NCBI GenBank assembly: GCA_003599865.1
Contig: QZKS01000064.1
Location: forward strand, 58,423 to 122,422
Source of the DNA: Desulfobacteraceae bacterium
GTDB taxonomy: Bacteria > Desulfobacterota > Desulfobacteria > Desulfobacterales > SURF-7
Reading direction: 5' to 3'
DNA: 64,000 nucleotides
Part shown: positions 34,128-42,802 of the stretch, in pieces
How positions within the stretch are numbered: position 1 is the first letter of the stretch
Layout of the letters: every line of letters begins with the position of its first letter
Notes under the pieces: generated by a model
What the model was told of the DNA's origin: nothing
Seen by the model: the letters and a program-made list of their open reading frames with translations, nothing else
Database searches by the model: none
Made by a program: the position numbers and the translations under genes

Positions 34128-35058
34128 TGGACTTCATGTATCCGGACAAAATGTATGCCGATTCCGGCCCAATGAGAGATTTTGTTTTTTTCCCTTGAAT
34201 CAGGGTCGGGAAAAAGGACAGTTTTACACGTTCCGGAACGATTTTTTCCGCATACAGCCCCTGATAAAAAGTTTTCAGGCCCTGCAATTCAAAATGTCCG
34301 AGGCCGTATTGCAATTTTTCAAAATAGGTTCTGCATTCATTCGGGTCCAGATTAAGAAGGTTTGACGCAGCTTTCCGGATTTCCGGCATATTCATTCTGC
34401 CGAGCTGCTTGGATCGCTCAAAATGCCCGGCAATGTCTGTAACGATCCTGGAATTTTCCCGGGCAAATGTCTTTCTGACCGCCCAGACCGCAAACACAAA
34501 GGGAAGTCCGGTCACCTGTTTCCAGAGCTCTCCCAGGTCATAAACATATTGAAACCGGTTTTGCCATCCGCCGGTCAGGGCACTATTCCCGATCACCAGA
34601 ACCGCATCATGGTTTTCCCAGGTTGAACTGTTGTCCGGATGGATTGCCCCGGTTTCAAACTGCGGAAAGATTTTTTTCCAGGACAGTATGAGTTTCAGCA
34701 TATCTGCTGCAGATGCGGATTCATCGGAAAGCAGGATATTCCGGTTTTCCAGTTTTTCCAAAGGATGATTGGATACCAGAAGAACGCTCATGACTTTTCC
34801 AAAGGCTGAAATGGAAAGATTGGGAAGAAGAGACCAGTCATGGTGATTCCGGGCAAAGGCTGCGGAAGACACCGGACTGATATCGATCATCCCCTGCTCC
34901 ATCATTCGGTTCAGCACCGCAGGCGGCTGGGATATCAGTCTGATATGGGAAGGGGTTCCTGCCTGTTCAAGACCGTAATAGACAGGCGCGACATTGATAT
35001 ATCCAATCCGTCCTACCCGGATGATTTTTGGATCTGTAATATGTTGCAGTTGATTCAT
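34018..35058 (-). CDS. mqnA: Chorismate dehydratase MqnA
   Basis: First committed step of the futalosine route: chorismate to 3-enolpyruvylbenzoate. 346 residues; typical MqnA is 270-290, and the excess lies in a C-terminal tail of about 50-60 residues, partly antisense to mqnD. RVGRIGYINVAPVYYGLE, MIDISPVSSAAFARN, LVIGNSALTGG and LGELWKQVTGLPFVFAVWA are family motifs. It follows the amidohydrolase gene by about 46 bp on the same strand. The ribosome site is weak. Confidence 0.9.
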   Translation of the reverse strand: MNQLQHITDPKIIRVGRIGYINVAPVYYGLEQAGTPSHIRLISQPPAVLNRMMEQGMIDISPVSSAAFARNHHDWSLLPNLSISAFGKVMSVLLVSNHPLEKLENRNILLSDESASAADMLKLILSWKKIFPQFETGAIHPDNSSTWENHDAVLVIGNSALTGGWQNRFQYVYDLGELWKQVTGLPFVFAVWAVRKTFARENSRIVTDIAGHFERSKQLGRMNMPEIRKAASNLLNLDPNECRTYFEKLQYGLGHFELQGLKTFYQGLYAEKIVPERVKLSFFPTLIQGKKTKSLIGPESAYILSGYMKSINRQKAALLNLGLIHLPLPLKKVFPQLLHLFRQGRP

Positions 35059-35104
35059 ATGCTTGATACTTTTTTTTATCCTTTATATTCATCTACCATG
35101 TTCA

Positions 35105-36328
35105 TCATGCCGGTATCCGGTTTACGGGTCCCTGAAACGATGCATGAGCAATGGATTCCATAAGCTGTTTCACATTGCCTGCCGGCAAATCCAGATACGG
35201 AAACGATCCCAGTTCACCGGGCCGGAGGGTTCCGGTCAGTCCGTCCAGTCCGAGAGCTCTCGCGCCGTTTGCCGTGGCCATTTCCAGAATATCCACAGGG
35301 GGGATTTCCGGAAAACGGGCGGCTGCAAATTTCATTTCATCAAACATACTGAGTGTATCAACGCTTGCCAGGCTGTCTGTTCCCAGGCACAGATTGATGT
35401 TGTGTTTCATCATGGACGGCACATCCGGCAATGTTCCATGAAGGGCCTGATTGCTCCGCAGACACAGACATACGGATGACCCGTTTTTACGCAGGATTTC
35501 AAAATCCGTTTCATCCGCCCGTATTACATGGACTGCAATGGTTCCGGAATGCAGCAGACGGATCTGGTCCGCATACCGAACCGGCGAAAGGTTCCTGCCG
35601 ATACCCCAGGATGAAAAGTCAATTCCTCTTTCCGAAAGAAAGTCGGCCCATGCCCCTTTGCCGGTTGCAAGAAATTCAACCTCTTCTATGGATTCTGCCA
35701 GATGGATGGAAAACCGCAGCTTCGCTTTTAAAGACAGGGTTTTCAATCTCGTCAGGAGCTCGGGCGATGTGGTATGGGGTGCATGTCCGGCCAGGGAAAT
35801 GCTTTGCCCTGGTCCTTTCCGGCAGGTAAGGGTCTTGTCCGGATGGCTGCCGAGAAATTCCTGAAACCAGATGCCGAGAAGCGGTGACCGGGCAAAAAGC
35901 TCCTGAGTGATCCCCATTGTGGAAACATCCCCTGCGGCAATGCATCCGGATGAGAGGAGCTGGTCAATCCCGAGCGCCGCTTCCTGTAGAAGGGTTTCCG
36001 GTTCAAACCCGGATCGCTGTGCCAGCAGTTCCTGCACCCATGATAGAAATCCATTTTGAGATGCAACACGGTTTTTCAATGCGCAAAGTTCCAGATGGGT
36101 ATGCGCATTGACCAGACCCGGCAATATCACGCCGTTGCCATGATCGATAATCGGGCCGTCGACCGATTTGCTTCCCTTCCCGATTTCAATGATAAATCCG
36201 TCATGAACCACAACATATCCGTTCTGAAGAATGTTGTTTTTTTCAACGACAACCCATTCCGCACGGTGCGTAACCGGTTTGACATGATGCGCCTGCGCCT
36301 GTTCGTTGATGGCTTCCGTATTATCCAT
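35105..36328 (-). CDS. Amidohydrolase, aminofutalosine-deaminase-like
   Basis: About 407 residues. Metal-dependent deaminase of the ATZ/TRZ group: GLVNAHTHLE (metal His pair), FSIHLAES, IAVHVIRADETD, NLCLGTDSLASVDTLSMFDEM. Placement between mqnC and mqnA supports 6-aminodeoxyfutalosine deaminase, which makes futalosine in some menaquinone pathways. ATG 36328 overlaps the mqnC stop by 8 bases; an in-frame ATG at 36343 and the frame to 36391 are alternatives. No mqnB hydrolase is in the window, so the next step must be encoded elsewhere. Confidence 0.82.
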   Translation of the reverse strand: MDNTEAINEQAQAHHVKPVTHRAEWVVVEKNNILQNGYVVVHDGFIIEIGKGSKSVDGPIIDHGNGVILPGLVNAHTHLELCALKNRVASQNGFLSWVQELLAQRSGFEPETLLQEAALGIDQLLSSGCIAAGDVSTMGITQELFARSPLLGIWFQEFLGSHPDKTLTCRKGPGQSISLAGHAPHTTSPELLTRLKTLSLKAKLRFSIHLAESIEEVEFLATGKGAWADFLSERGIDFSSWGIGRNLSPVRYADQIRLLHSGTIAVHVIRADETDFEILRKNGSSVCLCLRSNQALHGTLPDVPSMMKHNINLCLGTDSLASVDTLSMFDEMKFAAARFPEIPPVDILEMATANGARALGLDGLTGTLRPGELGSFPYLDLPAGNVKQLMESIAHASFQGPVNRIPA

Positions 36329-37406
36329 GTGACGACCCGCCATTGACCGGATTATAGAAACAATCCCGTTGCCGGGGCTGATATCCGGCATCCCGGATCA
36401 GCCGGATCATCTCTTCTTTCGGCAGCCGGAAGGAAACGCCTGCGGCAGCGACCACGTTTTCTTCAATCATCGTGCTTCCCAGATCATTGGCGCCGAATGC
36501 CATCGATGCCTGTGCGATCTTGTCTCCCTGGGTCACCCAGGAAGCCTGGATGTTGTCGATGTTGTCCAGAAAGAGCCGGGATACGGAGAGGACCCGCAGA
36601 TATTCGACCGCAGTGGCTTTTCGGACATTCAGCCGGGTATGGGAAGGCTGGAATGTCCAGGGGATGAATGCGGTAAATCCGCCGGTTTCATCCTGAAGGC
36701 TGCGTATTTTTTCCAAATGTTCAATGATCTTCGCTTTGGTTTCAATATGCCCGAACATCATGGTCGCCGTAGTCCGTAAACCCAGGTGATGCGCCTCTCT
36801 CATGACATCAAGCCATTGTCCGGACCGGTACTTGTTCGGAGAAATTTGCTTTCGCACGTCGTCCACCAGAATTTCCGCCCCGCCCCCGGGAATCGAATCC
36901 AGACCGGCCTGAATCAGTTCTTTGAGGGTATCGGTGATGGACAGGCCGGCCCGTTCCGCCATAAACAGGATCTCCGGAGGGGAAAAACCATGAATATGAA
37001 TGGGAAAGCCGGATTTGATAAACCTTAGCAGATTCAAATAATAATCAAAATCAAGATGGGGGTTGAGCCCTCCCTGAAGCAGGATCTGGGTTCCGCCCAG
37101 AGAGAGGGTTTCCTCGATTTTTTGTTTCAGCGATTCTTCGGAAATCAGGTAGCCTTTTTCCGGCTGCATTGCATCCTTGTAAAACGCACAGAACCGGCAG
37201 CCGGATGAACAGATGTTGGTGTAATTGATATTCCGGTCAACAACATAGGTGACGATCGGTTCCGGATGAAGCCTGCGCTTCATCCGGTCTGCCGCATAGG
37301 CAAGATCGAGGAGTTCCGCGTCAACCAGAAGCCTCAGAGCATCTTGTGCCTGGAGCCGCTCATACTGTTCGATTTGATGATATATGGATTTCAGGTCTTT
37401 CATCAT
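36321..37406 (-). CDS. mqnC: Cyclic dehypoxanthinyl futalosine synthase (radical SAM)
   Basis: 361 residues. Radical SAM enzyme with CSSGCRFC (C66, C70, C73) binding the [4Fe-4S] cluster. GGTQILLQGGLNPHLDFDYY, GFSPPEILFMAE, GLDSIPGGGAEIL and SWVTQGDKIAQASMAFGANDLGSTMIEENV mark MqnC. It follows mqnE with a 4-base ATGA overlap and precedes the deaminase-like gene. Converts dehypoxanthine futalosine into the cyclic form. Confidence 0.93.
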   Translation of the reverse strand: MMKDLKSIYHQIEQYERLQAQDALRLLVDAELLDLAYAADRMKRRLHPEPIVTYVVDRNINYTNICSSGCRFCAFYKDAMQPEKGYLISEESLKQKIEETLSLGGTQILLQGGLNPHLDFDYYLNLLRFIKSGFPIHIHGFSPPEILFMAERAGLSITDTLKELIQAGLDSIPGGGAEILVDDVRKQISPNKYRSGQWLDVMREAHHLGLRTTATMMFGHIETKAKIIEHLEKIRSLQDETGGFTAFIPWTFQPSHTRLNVRKATAVEYLRVLSVSRLFLDNIDNIQASWVTQGDKIAQASMAFGANDLGSTMIEENVVAAAGVSFRLPKEEMIRLIRDAGYQPRQRDCFYNPVNGGSSHG

Positions 37407-38512
37407 GAAACATTTTCAATAGGATGGTAGAAGGAGTCCCGTTCCACCGGCTCGAATCCTGCCGATTGGATCAGGTTAACCATCTGATCGCGTGACAGTC
37501 CCTTGGCTGTCCTGGCTCCTGCCATGTGGGTGATTTTTTCCTCGATGATGGTTCCGTCCAGATCGTCCGCCCCAAAGGAAAGTGATAGCTGGGCCAAAGG
37601 TTCCCCGATCATGACCCAGTAGCCTTTGATATGGTCGAAATTGTCCAGCATCAATCTGGCGACCGCAATGGTTGTCAGATCATCAAAGGCCGTTGTCCGG
37701 GGCAGATGGGACAGCTTTGTATTTTCCGAATGGAAGGCCAGCGGTATGAATGCGGAAAACCCGCCGGTTTCATCCTGAAGATTCCGGAGGCTGATCAGGT
37801 GGTCCACTCGTTCTCCGATGGTTTCAATATGCCCGTACAGCATGGTTGCATTGGATGTCAGACCGTTTTCATGAACGGTTTTCACAATTTCCAGCCATCT
37901 TTCCTTACCGATTTTCCGGGGAAAAAGCTGCTGCCTGACCCGCTGATTCAATACTTCGGCTCCGCCGCCGGGCATCATGGAAAGCCCGGCCTGTTTGAGT
38001 TGAACAATCACTTCGGAAACGCTTAACCCGGAAATTTCCGAAAAATAATCGATTTCAACAGCGGTAAATGCTTTCACGGCTGCATCGGGTCTACGTTCCT
38101 TTACGGTTTCAATCAGTCGGATATAATAATCAAACGGAAGGGAAGCGTTCAGGCCGCCGACCATATGAATTTCCCGGATGGGCTCCCGGGCTCTTTGATC
38201 AAGCTGTGCCTTCACGTCTTCAATGGAGAGTGTGAAGGCCCCCTGTTCCTCTTTTTCCCGGGAAAACGCACAGAACAGGCAATGATTTTTGCAGATATTG
38301 GTATAATTGATGTGCTGATTATACACAAAATAAGCTGTTTTCCCATGACGTTTCCGGCGGATATAATCGGCAAGGCGGGCCTTTCCGATCAGATCCGTGC
38401 TGTGAAACAGGGTACAGCCATCGGCGTAATCAAGACGCTGCCCGTGCAGGATCTTATCCCTGATGGGTAAAAGGTTATGATCAGAAAAAGAGATGTCCGG
38501 CATTCCGTTCAT
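37403..38512 (-). CDS. mqnE: Aminofutalosine synthase (radical SAM)
   Basis: About 369 residues from ATG 38512; ATG 38503 (MPDISF) is equally possible, and the frame to 38596 lacks support. Radical SAM motif CKNHCLFC (C74, C78, C81 from the chosen start). IHMVGGLNASLPFDYY, SMMPGGGAEVL and GYWVMIGEPLAQLSLSFGADDLDGTIIEE are MqnE-type. It joins 3-enolpyruvylbenzoate and SAM to aminodeoxyfutalosine. First gene of the mqnE-mqnC-deaminase-mqnA operon. Confidence 0.92.
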   Translation of the reverse strand: MNGMPDISFSDHNLLPIRDKILHGQRLDYADGCTLFHSTDLIGKARLADYIRRKRHGKTAYFVYNQHINYTNICKNHCLFCAFSREKEEQGAFTLSIEDVKAQLDQRAREPIREIHMVGGLNASLPFDYYIRLIETVKERRPDAAVKAFTAVEIDYFSEISGLSVSEVIVQLKQAGLSMMPGGGAEVLNQRVRQQLFPRKIGKERWLEIVKTVHENGLTSNATMLYGHIETIGERVDHLISLRNLQDETGGFSAFIPLAFHSENTKLSHLPRTTAFDDLTTIAVARLMLDNFDHIKGYWVMIGEPLAQLSLSFGADDLDGTIIEEKITHMAGARTAKGLSRDQMVNLIQSAGFEPVERDSFYHPIENVS

Positions 38513-38675
38513 TTGCCCCTGATCTGAGAAAATCGATATATTCGGATTAATGACCACATGGTCATATGTATAAATCAGAAGCATGGTGTAAAGCAAGTTT
38601 TTTCCGGATTTTTACAAAAGGGATTTCCGGATTTTTCCGTATGGATACGCAGAAAAAGGCCGAAGTGATGGAATC

Positions 38676-39332
38676 CTATTTCAATGCTTTTATTTTTTTA
38701 ATGTCATCGGATTTCCCCAGCATAATCAGGATGTCGCTGTCCTTTATGACAAAACTTGCCGGCGGGACCAGCAGAAAATTTTCCGGGACCAGTTCCTTGA
38801 TGGCGATAATATGAACATTGTATTTTGCCCTGAGATTGATCTCTTTCAGGTTTTTCCCGATAAATTCTCGTGGAGGCCCTACCTGCAGAAGATCGAAATC
38901 ATCGGAAAGCGGTATGAAATCCAGAACATTGGGTCTGGACAGGCTGCGGGATATGCGCAGGGCCATGTCTCTTTCCGGATGGATAATTTCGGTTGCCCCG
39001 ACCCGTTTCAAAATTTTTTCATGATCATCATCCAATGCCTTGGCCAGAATTTTTTTGACGCCTATTTCCTGAAGATACAGACAGATCAGGATGCTGATGC
39101 TGATTTTGGTGCCGGTGGATACCAGTACCCCATCCATGTTTTCCAGCCCCAGGGATTTTAAGGCTTCCCTGTCCGTGGAATTGAGGACTACCGCTTCCGT
39201 GCAATGGGGATCAATGGCCTGCACCCGCGATTTGTCAATATCAATGGCAATGACTTCATTCCCGTCTTCATATAAAGCCTTGGCAACATGAAATCCGAAT
39301 TTGCCAAGCCCGATTACTGCGAATTTTTTCAT
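38676..39332 (-). CDS. ktrA: K+ uptake regulatory subunit KtrA (RCK domain)
   Basis: 218 residues. RCK-N Rossmann domain with VIGLGKFGFHVA and IAIDIDKSR (NAD/ATP-binding), then RCK-C (about 140-218). It forms the cytoplasmic gating ring of the KtrB channel-like transporter. GGAGAG precedes the ATG; it is 14 bp after ktrB. Part of the operon driven from the sigma54 promoter at 41367-41382. Confidence 0.92.
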   Translation of the reverse strand: MKKFAVIGLGKFGFHVAKALYEDGNEVIAIDIDKSRVQAIDPHCTEAVVLNSTDREALKSLGLENMDGVLVSTGTKISISILICLYLQEIGVKKILAKALDDDHEKILKRVGATEIIHPERDMALRISRSLSRPNVLDFIPLSDDFDLLQVGPPREFIGKNLKEINLRAKYNVHIIAIKELVPENFLLVPPASFVIKDSDILIMLGKSDDIKKIKALK

Positions 39333-39346
39333 GGTTTGCTCTCCGT

Positions 39347-40720
39347 TTATCCGATCATCATGTTTTCTTCCGCGTATTCAATCCCGTTTGTGGAACCCGA
39401 TCCGATAATGATGTATGAGAAAGTGAGTATCCCAACCCGGCCGATAATCATGGTAAAAATGATCCAGCATTTACCCCATACGCTGAGCGTTGCCGTTATC
39501 CCCATGGACAGTCCCACGGTTCCAAAAGCGGATACGGTTTCAAACAGATAGGGCAGAAACGCCCCTCCCTGGTTTATACCACGGTAATTGCTTATTGAAT
39601 CACCTGCCAGAAGGAAAAACAAGACCAGGCCGATGATGGTGATTGAAATCAGAATCAAGGATACGCTCTTGGTGACCGTTTCCGCAGGGACACTTTTTTT
39701 GAACAGATTGACTCTACGCTTTCTGCGTACCCGGCTGACGGCAAAAACAGTCATCAGCGCCAGTGTTGTTGTCTTGACGCCGCCGCCGCAGGAACCGGGG
39801 GATGCGCCGAAAAACATTAAAAAAATCATCATGGCAAGTGTTGCATCTTTCAGGGATGCAATGTCAACCGTATTAAAACCGGCGGTTCGGCATGTGATGG
39901 ACTGAAAAATCGGCGCCATGATGCGATACGAAAGAGATTGCCCCCCGCTGCCCCTTGCGGAATCCTCGATGAAAGCAAACAGAAAAGCACCGGACAGGAT
40001 CAGAATCAATGTTGTCAGCAGCACGGTTTTGGTCTGAATGGAAAGCTTGCAGCGTTTTTGTTTGTTGTATCTTACCCAGCATTGAAGGTCATACAGAACG
40101 GAAAAACCTATTCCGCCGATCACAATCAATCCGCAGATGGTCACGTTCAGGATAATGTCATTGCCGTAACTCATCATGCTGTCCGGAAACAGGGCAAATC
40201 CGGCATTGCAGAAGGCTGAAACCGAATGAAAGATGCCTTTATATACAGCCTGCGGAAATGGCAGGTCCCGGCAGAAACGAATGGTCAGCAGAGCAGCGCC
40301 AACGGCTTCCGCCCCGATGGTGACAAATACAATGCTTTTGATTACCTGAAAGATATCCTTTCGAGGGGTATGGGCAAACATATCCTGCATGGCCATACGC
40401 TGCCGAAAAGAGATGGATTTGCCGATCCACTGGAACATGGTAACGGATATGGTCATGACACCCAGTCCGCCGATCTGGATCAGAATCAAAATGATACATT
40501 GTCCAAAGACGGTGAAATAGCTTCCGGTGTCCACAACGACCAGACCCGTAACACAGACAGCGGAAGTGGCTGTAAATATCGCATCAATCAATGGTATATA
40601 GCCGGTTTTCGTCGCCGGCGGAATTTTAAGCAGAAGCGCGCCCACTAAAATGGCAGACAAAAAACTGATCAGCACCAGAGTCGCTGGATGCTGTTTGAGG
40701 ATTCGATTGGCGAACGTCAT
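39347..40720 (-). CDS. ktrB: K+ transporter membrane subunit KtrB/TrkH
   Basis: 457 residues, four M1-P-M2 repeats. Selectivity-filter glycines appear in TSAVCVTGLVV, AFCNAGFAL, ITCRTAGFNTV and AFGTVGLSMG. Na+ or H+ coupled K+ uptake in the inner membrane; KtrA (38676-39332) is its regulator. Its ATG overlaps the stop of the receiver-like gene (ATGA), so the three are one translation-coupled unit. Confidence 0.93.
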   Translation of the reverse strand: MTFANRILKQHPATLVLISFLSAILVGALLLKIPPATKTGYIPLIDAIFTATSAVCVTGLVVVDTGSYFTVFGQCIILILIQIGGLGVMTISVTMFQWIGKSISFRQRMAMQDMFAHTPRKDIFQVIKSIVFVTIGAEAVGAALLTIRFCRDLPFPQAVYKGIFHSVSAFCNAGFALFPDSMMSYGNDIILNVTICGLIVIGGIGFSVLYDLQCWVRYNKQKRCKLSIQTKTVLLTTLILILSGAFLFAFIEDSARGSGGQSLSYRIMAPIFQSITCRTAGFNTVDIASLKDATLAMMIFLMFFGASPGSCGGGVKTTTLALMTVFAVSRVRRKRRVNLFKKSVPAETVTKSVSLILISITIIGLVLFFLLAGDSISNYRGINQGGAFLPYLFETVSAFGTVGLSMGITATLSVWGKCWIIFTMIIGRVGILTFSYIIIGSGSTNGIEYAEENMMIG

Positions 40721-41298
40721 GATCCGGTCCTTGGATTTAAAAAATATTCACAGTGCAGATATGTATCGGTTTCACAGACTTCATGCAATCGTTTTCCTGC
40801 CAATACCATCCGGTTTCCATATGCCCGGCAGGTTATCAATTCACGCTGATCATCAATCGGATAATAATGGAGAAAAGGACACAGCCTGGAAAGCGTCAGA
40901 CGGATGTTATCCATGGTTTCCCCTCTTTGCATGCCCTTTACTATTTTTTCAAGTTTATCAAAAGATGAATCTGCAGAAAAGATCGCTAAAAACTTGACCC
41001 CGATCCTTTTCATTTCAACAACAATATCCCGGTGCGGTATTTCCATGATCACAAAAAGCGGCGTTTCACTTGTCAACGGGTTGCTTTTCAGGCATTCACA
41101 TAATTCAAAAACTCCTTTGCGAGCGGATAGGGGCCGGGTGGAAAAACAGATACCGATCAACCCGAAATGCCTGCCGGTCGCCTCGTTCAGGCAGGCTAAC
41201 GGCGTATGCGTCATGATTATTTTTTCCGATTGCAGCATTTCCGGTTGATCATAAAGCTGACAGATTAGTATCGGTTTTTGATGATACGACAGGGTCAT
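40717..41298 (-). CDS. Receiver-like protein with C-terminal cysteine cluster, unknown function
   Basis: 193 residues. The N-terminal 120 look like a degenerate receiver fold (LIGICFSTRPL, PLFVIMEIPHRD, GVKFLAIFS) without a clear phospho-acceptor site. The last 50 carry spaced cysteines in CPFLHYYP, ELITCRAYG, EVCETDTYLHCEYF, a pattern seen in small metal-binding domains of Deltaproteobacterial signalling proteins. It overlaps ktrB by 4 bases and is the first gene after the sigma54 promoter, so a role in K+ uptake control is likely by position. No named family was recognised. Confidence 0.55.
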   Translation of the reverse strand: MTLSYHQKPILICQLYDQPEMLQSEKIIMTHTPLACLNEATGRHFGLIGICFSTRPLSARKGVFELCECLKSNPLTSETPLFVIMEIPHRDIVVEMKRIGVKFLAIFSADSSFDKLEKIVKGMQRGETMDNIRLTLSRLCPFLHYYPIDDQRELITCRAYGNRMVLAGKRLHEVCETDTYLHCEYFLNPRTGS

Positions 41299-41366
41299 CG
41301 GATTTTATTTCCCGCCTTTCCGGTATGATTCAAACGCACGATTGCCATTCATGGCGATTCAACCAG

Positions 41367-41382
41367 AGCAAGATCGATGCCT
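41367..41382 (-). promoter_or_regulatory. Sigma54 (-24/-12) promoter for the KtrAB operon
   Basis: Minus-strand AGGCATCGATCTTGCT: GG-N10-GC spacing, GGCA and TTGCT half-sites. Predicted start near 41356, about 58 bases before the receiver-like gene. The sigma54 activator gene ends 95 bp upstream. Confidence 0.65.
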
Positions 41383-41459
41383 GTCGATATATCTATTTGT
41401 ATTTTAAGCTAATGCCGTATTTGAGAAATCTCATCTCCTTGCATTTTTCAAGAAACCGG

Positions 41460-41476
41460 CATTGCATCATGCAATG
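41460..41476. promoter_or_regulatory. 17-bp palindrome, candidate activator binding site
   Basis: CATTGCATCATGCAATG has 8-base arms that are perfect reverse complements around one centre base. It lies about 110 bases upstream of the predicted sigma54 start, the distance expected for an NtrC-type enhancer site, and directly after the activator's stop codon. A weaker inverted repeat (TGAGA-AA-TCTCA) lies at 41422-41433. No T-run follows on the minus strand, which argues against a terminator. Confidence 0.45.
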
Positions 41477-42802
41477 TCAGTCGATCTGATATTTTTTACG
41501 CTTTCGCCACAGGGTTGCCGGATCAATCTCCAGAATCTTGGCAGCCTCTTCCAGTGAAGCGGTATGGAGAATCACATTTTGGATATGCTGTTTTTCAACC
41601 TCGGCCAGACTTTGCAGGGATTTATCCGGGGAGGCCGAAGGTTTGAAAAATGCAATGTTGGGAGGCAGATCCTTTGGTCGGATCTCCGTGCCGGTTGTCA
41701 TAATCACGGAACGTTCGATGGTGTTAATCAGCTCCCGGATATTGCCGGGCCATGGGTAGTTTTGCAGGCACTGCATGGCTTCGGGTGAAATAAGATGGAT
41801 CTTTTTTTCGTTCAGGCGTACGGAACGTTTCAGGTAGTGTTCGGCCAGCAGCTGGATATCTTCCGGACGTTCCCGTAACGGTGGCAGAAACAGTTCCAGG
41901 ACATTGAGGCGGAAATAAAGATCCTCCCGGAAAACCCCGTCACGGACCCTCTCCTCCAGGTCTTTATTGGTGGCTGCAATGATGCGGACATCCACCTTCT
42001 GCAATGCCGGATCGCCAAGCCTTTCATACTCATGGTGCTGTATAAAGCGAAGCAGTTTTCCCTGAACCGTCGTCGGGATCTCCGAGACCTCATCCAGGAA
42101 AACGGTTCCGCCTTCCGCCAGTTTCAACTTGCCGGCCTTATCCCGTAACGCTCCTGTAAACGCGCCTTTGACATGACCGAACAAATCGCTTTCCAGCAGA
42201 TTCTCATGCAAGGCTGCACAGTCAACCGTTATAAATGGACGACCGGCTCGCGGACTCCAGTCATGTGTCAGTCGCGCCAGCAGGCCCTTCCCTGTTCCGC
42301 TTTCCCCGCTGATCAGGACAATTGCCTCGGAATCGGCTGCCTGGCGGGCGGTCTGTAGAATTTTTCGCATTCTTCGATTATGGGTTAGAATCCCTCCCTC
42401 ACAAAAAAGACCTTTAAGGGAGGCAATTTCCACTTCCATATGATGAAACCGCTTCAGCCTTTCCAGGACAAGATCCAACTGGCCGGGGACAAACGGTTTC
42501 GGGAGATAGTCAAACGCCCCCATTTTAACCGCATTGACCGCCGTTTCAATGGTGGCATAAGCGGTGATCATCAGCACATGGGTTTTAATGCCTCCGGCCA
42601 TAATTTCCTTCAGCACTTCAAGTCCGTTTATATCCGGCAGCATCATGTCCAGCAACACCAGATCAGGGGTGCCTTTCCGGAAATGCTGAAGACCTTCCGC
42701 TCCGGAAGCCGCTGTGGACACTTGCAGTCCTTTATCTTCAAGATACATCGCGAGGGTCATGACAATATGATGGTCATCATCGATAATCAGCGCTGTTTTC
42801 AT
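41477..42802 (-). CDS. NtrC-family sigma54-dependent response regulator
   Basis: 441 residues. Receiver 1-120 (DDD at 8-10, acceptor D52 in LLDMMLPD, K near PKPF), AAA+ about 140-370 (SGESGTGKG Walker A, GAFTGA for sigma54 contact, FLDEVSEIP Walker B), Fis-type HTH at the C-terminus ([23 protein letters not shown]). Coupled to the histidine kinase by a 4-base overlap. It lies directly upstream of the sigma54 promoter of the ktr operon and is its probable activator. GGAGG precedes the ATG. Confidence 0.94.
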   Translation of the reverse strand: MKTALIIDDDHHIVMTLAMYLEDKGLQVSTAASGAEGLQHFRKGTPDLVLLDMMLPDINGLEVLKEIMAGGIKTHVLMITAYATIETAVNAVKMGAFDYLPKPFVPGQLDLVLERLKRFHHMEVEIASLKGLFCEGGILTHNRRMRKILQTARQAADSEAIVLISGESGTGKGLLARLTHDWSPRAGRPFITVDCAALHENLLESDLFGHVKGAFTGALRDKAGKLKLAEGGTVFLDEVSEIPTTVQGKLLRFIQHHEYERLGDPALQKVDVRIIAATNKDLEERVRDGVFREDLYFRLNVLELFLPPLRERPEDIQLLAEHYLKRSVRLNEKKIHLISPEAMQCLQNYPWPGNIRELINTIERSVIMTTGTEIRPKDLPPNIAFFKPSASPDKSLQSLAEVEKQHIQNVILHTASLEEAAKILEIDPATLWRKRKKYQID

